From the NCBI RefSeq assembly GCF_014642915.1, contig NZ_BMJE01000009.1, positions 50,423 through 114,422 of the forward strand: DNA of 64,000 bases, in the 5' to 3' direction. The notes under the pieces are model-generated. The model worked only from the letters and a program-made list of their open reading frames with translations. It made no database searches and was not told the origin of the DNA. Positions 25,746-35,156 of this stretch are shown piece after piece (within the stretch, counting starts at the first letter, position 1; every line of letters begins with the position of its first letter). The DNA comes from Flavobacterium suaedae. Its GTDB lineage: Bacteria > Bacteroidota > Bacteroidia > Flavobacteriales > Flavobacteriaceae. The position numbers were made by a program, and so were the translations under genes.

Positions 25746-27029
25746 TTAGCTATTAATACTTACTTTTTGTAGTAATTCATTAAGACCTTCTTTTTCAAAA
25801 AGTATTCTTCCTATTTTAATATCAGACCATCCCGGTTTTAATAAATAAGTAAACTTAGGCAGGTTGTTGTTTAGGTTACAATCTAAATAGTAACACGCTA
25901 TTTTATTATTTGTTATTTCAGGAAGTTCTACCAGTTTGTGTAAGTGGCTGGATACTAAAAATGTGCTTTCGGGAAAGTTAAGCATTCCTTGTAACGTTGT
26001 ACTGCTTATCTCTAAAGCATCATCTATATTAGTACCTCTAAACAGTTCATCAAATACAGCAAAGCATTTTTTGCTATTAGAGTTTTGTATTACTTTTTTC
26101 AGGTTTATAACCTCCGTCATAAAATGACTGTAGCCACTTTGCAAATCATCATTTAAGTTAATAAATACAGCAATTTCATTATATTTTGGTATTTGTGCCG
26201 CTTTTGCAGGTATGGCAAACCCTATGTTAGCAAGGTATACGCATATACTTATAGCTTTTAAAAGAGTAGATTTACCCGACATGTTAGGTCCTGTAAGTAA
26301 AGTGGTATTACTTGTAGCAGTAAAAGAATTTTTTACAGGGTTTTGGAGTAAGGGGTGATAAAAGTTGTTTATGGTAAAGGTGCTGTCAGTTATTTCCGGG
26401 AAGTTTAATTTATAAAAAGTTGTACCACGTGCAATAGATATATAAGCTTCAAACTGAGTAAATATTTTTTGAAAAGCATGTATTTCTTCTCGTTTTTTCT
26501 TTTCAGAAATAAGCGTGATAAACTCCTTTATTTCTTTAGCCTTAAAATTATTCTCTCTGATTAAGTTTTCATAATAATCTAAACGTAGTGTATTAAAAAA
26601 CGTATCAATAAACCTAATGTCGTTTTTATATACTTCGGGGAACAGTGAAAGGTTAATGTTTTTAATATATAAATTGTGTAACCTGTGGTACAGTAATATA
26701 GTTTGTACACAATGCCCCCTGAATAAGTGAAATTTTCTTTTTGAAAAAGTTAGCTTTATTTTTAATCGTTTGGGCAAAAATATCTTGTCAGTATAGCTTT
26801 GCATAAAGTGATATACTTCGCGATAATCTATTTTAGAATAGGAATAACTTTCGAATATACTGATGTTAGCAATGAACCCTTTTAAAATATTTTGCCTGTC
26901 GATAATTTCCTGTTTTGCTTCAGGAACTTGAGTAATCATTTCTTTAACTCTTACTTTTGAATCTTCGTTAAGCGTAAAGTTAAAGAGGTTAAATATTTCA
27001 GAATCAATATTAAGGTCTTTTACCTGCAT
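25746..27029 (-). CDS. Short MutS-like ATPase (MutS domain III/V only)
   Basis: A 427-residue protein whose C-terminal half is the MutS ATPase domain: Walker A GPNMSGKS at 247-254, the LQSGYSHFMTE signature at about 296-306 and Walker B FDEL at 326-329, followed by RGTN and STTLQGML and SSHLHKL (the switch His). The N-terminal half is helical and corresponds to the lever region. The mismatch-recognition domain I with the Phe-x-Glu motif and the clamp domain are missing, as is the Smr nuclease of MutS2. It is thus not a mismatch repair enzyme in the classical sense; Bacteroidota carry several such paralogues of unknown role. Stand-alone gene by spacing. Confidence 0.87.
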   Translation of the reverse strand: MQVKDLNIDSEIFNLFNFTLNEDSKVRVKEMITQVPEAKQEIIDRQNILKGFIANISIFESYSYSKIDYREVYHFMQSYTDKIFLPKRLKIKLTFSKRKFHLFRGHCVQTILLYHRLHNLYIKNINLSLFPEVYKNDIRFIDTFFNTLRLDYYENLIRENNFKAKEIKEFITLISEKKKREEIHAFQKIFTQFEAYISIARGTTFYKLNFPEITDSTFTINNFYHPLLQNPVKNSFTATSNTTLLTGPNMSGKSTLLKAISICVYLANIGFAIPAKAAQIPKYNEIAVFINLNDDLQSGYSHFMTEVINLKKVIQNSNSKKCFAVFDELFRGTNIDDALEISSTTLQGMLNFPESTFLVSSHLHKLVELPEITNNKIACYYLDCNLNNNLPKFTYLLKPGWSDIKIGRILFEKEGLNELLQKVSINS

Positions 27030-27079
27030 GGAATATTTTTAATTAAATATTCTTAAAGAACGATAAATAGCTGGAAAAA

Positions 27080-29524
27080 TTATTTAGTTACATAAACCCA
27101 CCCTACAATAGGTTCAGGATATTCAGGGTCATTTAATTCCAGTACAAAGTAGTATGTTCCTACGGGAACTGTGTTATTTTCTGCTCCTACTTTTTCAACA
27201 CTAGCAATACCATCCCAATCTTCCTTATTATGATCACCTGTCCATACTAAATTGCCCCAACGGTTGTATATAGTCATTTTAAAATCGTAGAAAATATTAC
27301 GCAAGCCTTCTACAAAAAAGGTGTCGTTATAACCATCTCCATTAGGTGTTACATAGTTGTAGGTAGTAGGAGGGCACTTTCGAGTGCTTAGTAAAAACGA
27401 TGTAACAGTATAACACTCACCGTTGTCTATCCGCACATAAACTTGTTCGGGGTCTGTAGTATTATTATATGCTGTAGTGTTATATATGCGGTTTGCATCT
27501 GTATTCGCATCGGTTTCTGATGTGTAGAAGTACACATTTTCATTAGGTGTAGTTCTTAGTAAAGCCTCGTAATTTGAGAAGTCAAAAGTACTTATACCGT
27601 TACCTTCATTACATTCTATTAATGGTTCGGGTTCTACAGGCTCAGGTGAGAGTAATAATGAAATAGCTGTGACAGTTGAATTATTTTCTTCATCTGATTC
27701 GGTTACTATGCCTGTACCATCACCAATATCATCTACCACAAAAGTAAGCTCAAAATCTAATGGAATCGTATCAGGAATAGTTAGTGTTATAGTACTGTTT
27801 TCAGTTTCTCCTATGGCAATATCCAGTAAGGTTTCAGTGTAATCTATAAACTCTCCATTAGCAAATATGGAAACGGGAGTACCGGAAGGCAGTATGTCGA
27901 AACTATTAAAATTATTAATGGTGTAGGCTACAGTTATAATTCTGGAATTACATGATTTTGCTATATCAGCAATAGTAACAGTTCCATCAGGAAACAAGCA
28001 GTCTACAGCAATTAAGTCAAATTCTCCTATGGTATAACAACCATTTTCTCCTTCAAGGCGAACATATATAGTTTGAGGGTTTTCTCCGTTTGAGGTGTAA
28101 CTGTCAATGTTGGTGATATCATCAACAGCATCATCTGCATTATCGTAAGAAGTATAGAAGGTTACCACATCCGTAGGACTGGTTTTTAAATCTTCTTCAT
28201 AGGATGAAAAATCAAATACCCCTATGTTAGTACCATTATCAGTTTCGCAGGTTGTTATGTCTTGTGGCTCTTGCAGGGTGGGGGAAACGTATTGTGTTTC
28301 TTGTATAGTAACACTGTTATTTGTTTCGTCAGTTTCAATTACTATACCACCTGTTCCGTCACCAATATCATCTACAACTACCAGTATTTCATAGTCTACA
28401 GGTGTACCTGCCGGAATGTTTACTATAAAAGTACCACTTTCGCTATCGCCTATTGCTATTTCCTGACTGGTTACAGTTCCGCCTATATAATTACCCTCTA
28501 TATAAAAAGCTATTGGTGTTCCCGCAGGTAGTACTTCGGTACTGTTTATATTATAAACCGTATAATCAATAGTAACAAAACCGGAATTACATTCTTTTGC
28601 AATGTTATCTACTATAATAGTAGCATCGGGTAGCTGGCTGTTTAGTTTTGTAACTATAGCATTTACCATTACAAAATCCTGCCCTGACTCTAAGGTTATT
28701 TCTGCGCTCTCATCACCTATTTGTATATTATTCTGAATGTCATAAATATCCAAATCCATATTGTATAACTCATTAGAGCCTGTTACAGAGTTGGTTCCAT
28801 TAAAGGCATTGTTTATAGGGTTAAGCGCATTACTTAATGGATTTCCGTTAATACTAAGGGTTTCAGTAACAGCTAATGATGCGTCACCCTCCCATGCTAA
28901 AAAACCTATTTTAGCACCTGCATTATCAATCACATTAAGGCTTGGCAGTGTTACACTTATAAATGGCGGGACATACTGTAAACCATCATATAGGTTGAGT
29001 TGGTTAAGTGGTAAGTTAGGGTTTTGATAAAATACTATAATAGCCCACCCCCCGAAATTGGTTTTTATATTACAATATAAGGGATCTGTTACTATATCAG
29101 TTAAATCAAGCTCTGATACGGTATAGGTACCATTTCCCGTTGTTTGTACAAGCGAAGTAACATCAGCAAATGCGCTAAAGTATTCTCGGGTTAGTCCATC
29201 AGTATTTAAAGCACTTAAGGGAAAGTTGCGTTCTGCAGTTATAGGATTTCCGTTTAGTTCTATATCAAAATCTCCAGTTCCTGAACCTGCCCAATACAAA
29301 TAAGCAGCAATTACTTGGTCTGCCGAATCTAAATTTAACTCAGCGGACGATGAGGTTAGAATATCACAAGTAGGGGAAGGATTATTTTCAACAGGGTTCA
29401 ATGTATTTCCGACAAAAGTGAAATCATATCTGCCATTAAATTGCTCATAAAGAGAAATATCCTGCGCAGTAGTATATATAAAAGTAAAGCTGAAGAGAAT
29501 TAAATAGAGTAGTTTTTCTTTCAC
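27080..29524 (-). CDS. T9SS-secreted protein with duplicated CARDB-like modules and type B sorting domain
   Basis: An 814-residue surface or secreted protein. Signal peptide at 1-20 (LLYLILFSFTFIYTTA-Q). Residues 22-297 form an N-terminal domain with VIAAYLYWAGSG. Then an A-B-A-B arrangement: CARDB-like module (298-410, ending DDIGDGTGGIVIETDETNNS), a module with GVFDFSSYEEDLKTSP and YVRLEGENGCY (425-500), a second CARDB-like module (512-625) and a second B module (636-708). Residues 720-814 are the type B T9SS C-terminal domain, with VTPNGDGYNDTF, IYNRWGNLVW and GTYYFVLEL, which directs export through the type IX system. Start is GTG at 29524, set by the signal peptide. Ligand or role unknown; adhesion is plausible. 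Confidence 0.9.
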   Translation of the reverse strand: MKEKLLYLILFSFTFIYTTAQDISLYEQFNGRYDFTFVGNTLNPVENNPSPTCDILTSSSAELNLDSADQVIAAYLYWAGSGTGDFDIELNGNPITAERNFPLSALNTDGLTREYFSAFADVTSLVQTTGNGTYTVSELDLTDIVTDPLYCNIKTNFGGWAIIVFYQNPNLPLNQLNLYDGLQYVPPFISVTLPSLNVIDNAGAKIGFLAWEGDASLAVTETLSINGNPLSNALNPINNAFNGTNSVTGSNELYNMDLDIYDIQNNIQIGDESAEITLESGQDFVMVNAIVTKLNSQLPDATIIVDNIAKECNSGFVTIDYTVYNINSTEVLPAGTPIAFYIEGNYIGGTVTSQEIAIGDSESGTFIVNIPAGTPVDYEILVVVDDIGDGTGGIVIETDETNNSVTIQETQYVSPTLQEPQDITTCETDNGTNIGVFDFSSYEEDLKTSPTDVVTFYTSYDNADDAVDDITNIDSYTSNGENPQTIYVRLEGENGCYTIGEFDLIAVDCLFPDGTVTIADIAKSCNSRIITVAYTINNFNSFDILPSGTPVSIFANGEFIDYTETLLDIAIGETENSTITLTIPDTIPLDFELTFVVDDIGDGTGIVTESDEENNSTVTAISLLLSPEPVEPEPLIECNEGNGISTFDFSNYEALLRTTPNENVYFYTSETDANTDANRIYNTTAYNNTTDPEQVYVRIDNGECYTVTSFLLSTRKCPPTTYNYVTPNGDGYNDTFFVEGLRNIFYDFKMTIYNRWGNLVWTGDHNKEDWDGIASVEKVGAENNTVPVGTYYFVLELNDPEYPEPIVGWVYVTK

Positions 29525-29692
29525 GGCAATTTCTCTTTTTTGCTTAAAATTAGTAATTATTTAATAAAAGAGAATTTTTTAATTAAAAACAATACATGCT
29601 TAACATAATCGTTTACCAAAAACATATAGTTACATCCCCAGATTATTTTTATAATTTTACGCAATAGGTAAAACTTGGATTATTCTTATTAT

Positions 29693-30661
29693 ATGTACAC
29701 AACAGAGCGTTACAGTAAGTTACATTATGATATTTGGAATGAGTTTGTAAGAAGCTCTAAAAATGGTACATTTTTATTTCATAGAGATTTTATGGAATAC
29801 CATAGTGACCGTTTCAAAGACTATTCTTTAATGGTTTTTAAAAAGCAAAAGCTAGTTGCGGTATTGCCTGCACATATAAACGGAACAACTGTGTCTTCTC
29901 ATCAGGGGCTTACTTATGGCGGTCTTGTATATGGTAATAAAACGAAGTTAACAGATGTAATAACAATTTACAAGGAAATGCTTAAGTTTTTAAATGAGAA
30001 TAATATTGAAACTTTGAGTTTAAAACCTGTACCAAGCATTTATCATAAAGTACCTGCACAAGAACAAGAATATGTATTATTTTTATTAAATGCTAAACTT
30101 GTACGCAGGGATGGGCTGTCGGTTATTCAATATGATAGTAAGTTGCCTATAGTAAAGTCAAGAAGACAAGCTGCAAGAAAAGGTTCGGATAATAATCTTA
30201 AAATAGTAGAAGAATCAAACTTTAAACTTTTTTGGAAAGAAATATTAATACCAAATCTTAAAAAAAAGCATAATGCGTCGCCCGTGCATACCGTTGAGGA
30301 AATAGAGCATTTGCATAAACTATTCCCAAAGTATATAAGGCATTTTAACGTGTATAATGATAATGAAATAGTAGCCGGAACTACTATGTTCTTAACTGAT
30401 AATGTAGCGCATCCGCAATATATATCGGGACAGGAAGATAAAAACGCTCTTGGTAGTATTGATTATTTATATTCTTTTTTGATAGAAACTTTTTCAGTTA
30501 AGAAATATTTTGATTTAGGACCTTCTACCGAAGAGCAGGGCAGGAAGTTAAACGAAGGTATTTTGTTTTGGAAAGAAAGTTTTGGGGCTCGTGTAATATG
30601 TCAGGATTTTTATGAAGTAACTACTGCTAACTATACTCTTCTGGAAGAAGTACTTAACTAA
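29693..30661 (+). CDS. GNAT/FemAB-like acetyltransferase of the polysaccharide island
   Basis: A 322-residue protein of the acyl-CoA N-acyltransferase superfamily, FemAB/BioF2-like subgroup. Visible: N-terminal YTTERYSKLHYDIWNEFVRSSKNGTFLFHRDFM, a basic SRRQAARKG segment, and the C-terminal half with KYIRHFNVYNDNEIVAGTTMFLTD and DYLYSFLIETFSVKKYFDLGPSTEEQGRKLNEGILFWKESFGA, the pattern of GNAT proteins common at the start of Bacteroidota O-antigen or capsule loci. It probably acetylates an amino sugar. Start: an upstream TTG at 29675 is in frame, but the ATG at 29693 gives the conserved MYTTERYSKLHY and is preferred. First gene of the plus-strand cassette with the flippase and the acyltransferase; nine bases to the flippase. 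Confidence 0.82.
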   Translation: MYTTERYSKLHYDIWNEFVRSSKNGTFLFHRDFMEYHSDRFKDYSLMVFKKQKLVAVLPAHINGTTVSSHQGLTYGGLVYGNKTKLTDVITIYKEMLKFLNENNIETLSLKPVPSIYHKVPAQEQEYVLFLLNAKLVRRDGLSVIQYDSKLPIVKSRRQAARKGSDNNLKIVEESNFKLFWKEILIPNLKKKHNASPVHTVEEIEHLHKLFPKYIRHFNVYNDNEIVAGTTMFLTDNVAHPQYISGQEDKNALGSIDYLYSFLIETFSVKKYFDLGPSTEEQGRKLNEGILFWKESFGARVICQDFYEVTTANYTLLEEVLN

Positions 30662-30670
30662 TTTTTATTA

Positions 30671-32170
30671 GTGTCGGATAATAAAAACTCATATAAAAAA
30701 ATATTTAAAACTACTTCGTTATTCGGAACGGTTCACTTTATAAATATGGTGATTTCTGTTATAAGGTCGAAGTTTTTGGCAGTGTTTATAGGTGCTGAAG
30801 GCTATGGAATTTATAGCCTGCTTAACTCTACTATTGAACTTATAAGAAAAGCGATAGGCCTAAACATAGAAACCAGTGGAGTTAAAAAAATAGCTCAAGC
30901 TAATACTGAAGGTGAATTACAGAATATTTCCGTTCAGGCTAATATCTTGTTATGGATAGCTGTTATTACAGGCGGGATAGGTAGTTTTTTTGCAATTGTT
31001 TTTTCAAATCAACTTAGTGTATGGACTTTTGGTGATTATGGTAAAGCTGTTGCGATAGGCTGGATTGGTATTACTATCTTAATTAAACAGTTAACAAGTG
31101 CTAAAACTGCTATTATGCAGGGTATGGCTAAATTAAATTTTTTAGCTAAATCAAGTTTGTATGGAAATATAATAGCACTACTGATTAATTTACCTCTTTT
31201 TTATTTTTTTAGATTAGACGCAATTGTTCCTGCTATAATTATAGCATCATTATTAAACTATTTGTGCTCTCTATTTTTCTTTAGAAAAATGAATATAAAA
31301 GTTACGCTTTATAAGCCTAAAAAAATATTTACTGAAGGAAAAGAGGTTATGCTATTTGGTACATTATTATCTTTAAGTGCCTTTTTACCTGTTTTAGTAA
31401 ATTATTTAATACAGGTATTTATACGTTATAAAGGAGATTTAAACTCAGTAGGTTTATTTAGTGTAGGAATGGTGGTTATAAACGCTTATGTAGGTATAAT
31501 TTTTACGGCAATGAGTACAGAGTATTACCCAAGGTTAGCCAGTTTTAATAAAGATAAAAATTTAGAAAGTGAAGCACTAAATCAGCAGGCAATAGTTTCA
31601 TTACTAATTATAGGACCGGTTATAGTTTTATTTTTATTCTTTAAAGAATACATTATTCATTTTCTGTTTTCAGAAAAATTTGTTCCTGTTTTGCCAATGC
31701 TTAAATGGGCAATACTGGCAATGCTGTTTAAAGCTGTGTCATGGTCTATGGGGTATATAATAATAGCTAGAGCAGATTCAAAGGTTTTTACTAAAACAGC
31801 CATAGGATATAATACGCTTCATCTTTTACTTTGCGTAGGCGGGTATTATCTGGATGGTTTACGTGGTTTAGGAGTAGGGTTTTGTTTGTTTTACCTTGTA
31901 CATTTAATAGGAAACTACATACTTGTTTTTTTTAGATATAAAATACAGCTATCAGTTCCGCTATTTAAAATTTTTGGAATAACTTTTATATTATGTTCCT
32001 TATCATTTTTATCCTCTGATATAGAGCATCTGGTGTATAAATATTTATCATTTATAGTTTTATTTTCACTTATTACCTATTATTCATGGGTAGAAATAAA
32101 CAAGAGGGTAGATGCTGTTGGTTTTATAAGTAAATTTACTAAGAGAAAAGGGAATAATAAAAATGATTAA
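30671..32170 (+). CDS. Polysaccharide flippase (Wzx/O-antigen translocase family)
   Basis: A 499-residue protein with about 12-14 transmembrane helices spread evenly over its length, of the MOP superfamily polysaccharide exporters. The N-terminal FKTTSLFGTVHFINMVISVIRSKFLAVFIGAEGYGIYSLL is the diagnostic start of this group, followed by the usual DLNSVGLFSVGMVVINAYVGIIF region. It flips undecaprenyl-linked repeat units across the inner membrane. The start is GTG at 30671, 9 bases after the acetyltransferase stop; an in-frame ATG further in would delete the first helix. The stop overlaps the next gene's ATG by eight bases (ATGATTAA). No polymerase of the Wzy type is recognised nearby. Confidence 0.9.
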   Translation: MSDNKNSYKKIFKTTSLFGTVHFINMVISVIRSKFLAVFIGAEGYGIYSLLNSTIELIRKAIGLNIETSGVKKIAQANTEGELQNISVQANILLWIAVITGGIGSFFAIVFSNQLSVWTFGDYGKAVAIGWIGITILIKQLTSAKTAIMQGMAKLNFLAKSSLYGNIIALLINLPLFYFFRLDAIVPAIIIASLLNYLCSLFFFRKMNIKVTLYKPKKIFTEGKEVMLFGTLLSLSAFLPVLVNYLIQVFIRYKGDLNSVGLFSVGMVVINAYVGIIFTAMSTEYYPRLASFNKDKNLESEALNQQAIVSLLIIGPVIVLFLFFKEYIIHFLFSEKFVPVLPMLKWAILAMLFKAVSWSMGYIIIARADSKVFTKTAIGYNTLHLLLCVGGYYLDGLRGLGVGFCLFYLVHLIGNYILVFFRYKIQLSVPLFKIFGITFILCSLSFLSSDIEHLVYKYLSFIVLFSLITYYSWVEINKRVDAVGFISKFTKRKGNNKND

Positions 32171-32897
32171 AAAGTTGAAAGACATATACCATAGGCTTAA
32201 ATTTTACTCTAAAATAAACTGGGTAAAAACGCTGTATTTTAATTATAAAAAGTTTCCTTACTCTATAGCTAGAAAATTACCTGTATTTTTTTACGGAAGC
32301 ATTAAGTTTCAAAATATAAAAGGAGACGTTGTAATTGAAGCTCCAATAAAGAGAGGCATGATTGGTTTTGGTCAGCCTTATGAAAAAAATACACGACATA
32401 AAGGAATAGCAGAAGTAGCGATAGCAGGAAAATTAGTTTTTAAAGGGCATGTACAGTTTGGTAAGGACTACTTTTTCTATATAAGTAAAGGTTCCTATGC
32501 AGAGTTCGGACACATGTCATCTATGGGAAGTACAGGTAAAATAATATGTACAAATAAGATTATACTCGGCGATTATGCTCGTATAGGTTCCGAATCTCAA
32601 ATAATGGATACAAACTTTCACCAAATGATAGATACTGAAACCGGAGAAAGGTTTCCTATGACAGGGTCTGTAATAATTGGCAATTACAACTATATTGGTA
32701 ACAGAGTGTCTTTAATGTCTAACACTGTTACTCCCGATTTTTGTACTGTTGCTTCTAATTCTTTATGTAACAAAAACTACTCTTCTTACGGAAATAATAT
32801 ATTAATAGGAGGTATACCTGCTAAACTTTTACGTAATAATATATCCAGAGATTGGGAGCTAGAGAAAGACTTACTGGATGAATGGCTTATTATTTAA
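32163..32897 (+). CDS. Left-handed beta-helix acyltransferase (hexapeptide family)
   Basis: A 244-residue protein whose central part (about 60-220) shows hexapeptide-like turns: VVIEAPIKRGMIGFG, GKLVFKGHVQFGKD, IILGDYARIGSESQIMDTNFHQMID and VIIGNYNYIGNRVSLMSNTV, followed by SLCNKNYSSYGNNILIGGIPAKLLR, the standard end of a sugar O-acetyltransferase. A His in TNFHQM is placed like the catalytic His of LbH acyltransferases. It probably acetylates a sugar of the surface glycan. It overlaps the flippase by eight bases at its 5' end and the minus-strand GT-C gene by eight bases at its 3' end (32890-32897). Confidence 0.87.
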   Translation: MIKKLKDIYHRLKFYSKINWVKTLYFNYKKFPYSIARKLPVFFYGSIKFQNIKGDVVIEAPIKRGMIGFGQPYEKNTRHKGIAEVAIAGKLVFKGHVQFGKDYFFYISKGSYAEFGHMSSMGSTGKIICTNKIILGDYARIGSESQIMDTNFHQMIDTETGERFPMTGSVIIGNYNYIGNRVSLMSNTVTPDFCTVASNSLCNKNYSSYGNNILIGGIPAKLLRNNISRDWELEKDLLDEWLII

Positions 32898-34434
32898 AAC
32901 TTTTATTTTCCTCATAGACTTTTATTTTAAAATCTATTTTTTTATAAGTTTCACGTTCTAAAATATCACACCCTTCATATATATAGCCTATATAATCATG
33001 AAAATATAGGTTAGAATATATTAGCTTCATACCTTTTTCAGGAATAAACTCTTCATAATAATTTATATCATCAACAGGGTAATAATAGCATGAGTTTGTT
33101 ATGATGTAAGTCCTATTTACTTTTTCAGGACTATGCTTTTCATGTATATAATCAAGCATGTCTCTAATAGGCTTTTTGTATTCACAATACCCTTTAACTT
33201 CAATGCTGTTATCTTTTTCGATTAATCGCCATGCAGTATCTCTTGGATATGCGTATTGAGTTTTATAGCTTATGAAATTTATTAAAAAGCTAGTAATAAA
33301 AACAACAGCTAGGGTATAAGTAACTATAATTTTATATTTAGGGTTTTTAGATAAATATGTTATACTATAAGCAGCTAGTATAGGTAACAGAAAGAAAAAT
33401 TGATGTAATAGCCTGCCATACCATACCATTTTATGAAAGAAATATCCCAATGAAGCATAAAATAAAAATAAAATGCAGGTTATTACAAACAAGTAATTAA
33501 GGCTTGTAAGTTGTTTTTTATTAATGATGGAATAAATAGTAATAAAGGTATAAGCTATTAACCCTAGTGTGATTAATATACCTCCAATTTGTTCAACATT
33601 GTATAGGTACTTAAACAGAAATGTATAACCTTCTTCAAAAGAGCCTTGTGTTATTGTTTTGGATAATATTATAGAATCTTGTATGTAAGAAGTATTACCT
33701 ATCCTAGCGATACCTTCAAAAATAGCTAAGCACACTATACAACCCAATATATATATAATACTATGTTTTAATCGTTTTTTTGCACTCTCTATTTTAGAAT
33801 TATTAATTACAAACATTAGGAATAATACTCCAAAAAGTAAAATATACCCAGGGTATACTACATACCCGAAAAATGCTGTTAAGCCTAGTAAAAAGCTTTT
33901 TTTATAGGTAAAGCTATTGTTTTGAGTGGTTTTAATGATATTAAATAAGGTAAACAATAATATTAGCAAGCTAGAGTCATAAGGCAGAGTATGCCTTAAA
34001 TATATATAGCTGTTAACTAAGCAACAGTATATAATAACAGAAAGTAATGCTGTAGTTTTATCAGCCAGTATGGTATAGGCTATTTTATAAATATATTTAA
34101 GTACAAAGCAGTATATAATAAAGTTAAAAAGAAACAGTAAATAAGAATTTTGTCTCTCGTACGTTTCAAGCCCAAATAACTCAGCAGAAATAAATTGTAA
34201 AGCAGATGGTATGGTTTTAATAAGGGTTTCTCCCGGTCTTCCTTGTGTTTTGTTAAGATTAGCAGCAGCTTCAGTAATATTAAAATGAGATAAACTTTCC
34301 AAAACATGACCAGAAGCCATGTATCTTTGCTCATCAGGGAAAGCTAAAAAGCCATCTCCGGCTAATAACAATTTAGAAAGTGTTAGTATTATAATTACTC
34401 CTAATAGCAATTTATTTATACTGATTTTACCCAT
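32890..34434 (-). CDS. Multi-span GT-C-type glycosyltransferase or ligase-like membrane protein
   Basis: A 514-residue protein with about eleven hydrophobic helices (starting ISINKLLLGVIIILTLSKLLLA) and a soluble C-terminal portion of about 130 residues. After the first helix comes FPDEQRYMASGHVLESL; an acidic DE-type motif in the first extracytoplasmic loop is the catalytic feature of GT-C (GT39/PMT/ArnT-like) enzymes that use polyprenyl-phosphate sugars. It lies directly next to a DPM1-like GT2 gene (stop of GT2 and ATG of this gene are adjacent), which would supply the polyprenyl-phosphate sugar. The exact acceptor is unknown. Its 3' end overlaps the convergent acyltransferase by eight bases. 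Confidence 0.78.
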   Translation of the reverse strand: MGKISINKLLLGVIIILTLSKLLLAGDGFLAFPDEQRYMASGHVLESLSHFNITEAAANLNKTQGRPGETLIKTIPSALQFISAELFGLETYERQNSYLLFLFNFIIYCFVLKYIYKIAYTILADKTTALLSVIIYCCLVNSYIYLRHTLPYDSSLLILLFTLFNIIKTTQNNSFTYKKSFLLGLTAFFGYVVYPGYILLFGVLFLMFVINNSKIESAKKRLKHSIIYILGCIVCLAIFEGIARIGNTSYIQDSIILSKTITQGSFEEGYTFLFKYLYNVEQIGGILITLGLIAYTFITIYSIINKKQLTSLNYLFVITCILFLFYASLGYFFHKMVWYGRLLHQFFFLLPILAAYSITYLSKNPKYKIIVTYTLAVVFITSFLINFISYKTQYAYPRDTAWRLIEKDNSIEVKGYCEYKKPIRDMLDYIHEKHSPEKVNRTYIITNSCYYYPVDDINYYEEFIPEKGMKLIYSNLYFHDYIGYIYEGCDILERETYKKIDFKIKVYEENKSFK

Positions 34435-35154
34435 TTATTTTGCTTTAAACAATCCATACTTCAATATGCAGTATAATGCTCTAAAACCATCTTTCCAGTT
34501 TATTTTCTTTCCTTCATCATATGTTCTGCCGTAATAAGATATTCCTACTTCATATATGCGTATTTTCTTTATACGGCTTATTTTAGCAGTTACTTCAGGT
34601 TCAAAACCAAATCTATTTTCTTTAAGATTTACATTTTTAATTATATCAGCCTTAAACATTTTGTAACAGGTCTCCATATCAGTAAGGTTTAAGTTACTAA
34701 ACATATTAGAAACGAAAGTTAAAAACTTATTGCCTATGGTGTGCCAAAAGAAAAGTATTCTGTGTGGATTTCCTCCCATAAATCTGGAACCGTACACTAC
34801 ATCAGCATGCCCATGCAATATGGGTTGTAGTAGGATATTGTATTCTTGAGGATCATATTCTAAATCGGCATCTTGAATGATGATGATATCACCTGTAGCT
34901 TCTTTTATACCTGTTCGTAATGCAGCACCTTTCCCCATGTTTTTTGGGTGTGCTACATATTCTATTTTTATATCTGAATTTAGTGTTATATACTCTTTTA
35001 TCTTCTGTTCAGTATTATCTGTAGAGAAGTCATTAACAATTATAATTTCTTTATCTAAGTTACCGATTAAGTTTGTTAATTTTACTTTGTCTAGAATTAA
35101 ATGGATTGTATTCCCTTCATTATAAGCGGGAATTATTATGGAAAGTTTTTTCAT
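34435..35154 (-). CDS. GT2 glycosyltransferase, polyprenyl-phosphate sugar synthase-like
   Basis: A 239-residue GT-A fold transferase: [18 protein letters not shown] at the start, [24 protein letters not shown], the metal-binding DAD in [25 protein letters not shown] and [11 protein letters not shown]. This pattern is that of dolichyl/undecaprenyl-phosphate mannose or glucose synthases (DPM1-like), without the C-terminal membrane helices some carry. It likely loads a sugar onto undecaprenyl phosphate for the adjacent GT-C enzyme. I place the start at 35154 ([13 protein letters not shown]); a longer frame from 35169 would overlap the upstream gene and adds only five residues. Two bases separate it from the upstream stop and none from the next ATG. 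Confidence 0.9.
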   Translation of the reverse strand: MKKLSIIIPAYNEGNTIHLILDKVKLTNLIGNLDKEIIIVNDFSTDNTEQKIKEYITLNSDIKIEYVAHPKNMGKGAALRTGIKEATGDIIIIQDADLEYDPQEYNILLQPILHGHADVVYGSRFMGGNPHRILFFWHTIGNKFLTFVSNMFSNLNLTDMETCYKMFKADIIKNVNLKENRFGFEPEVTAKISRIKKIRIYEVGISYYGRTYDEGKKINWKDGFRALYCILKYGLFKAK

Positions 35155-35156
35155 AT

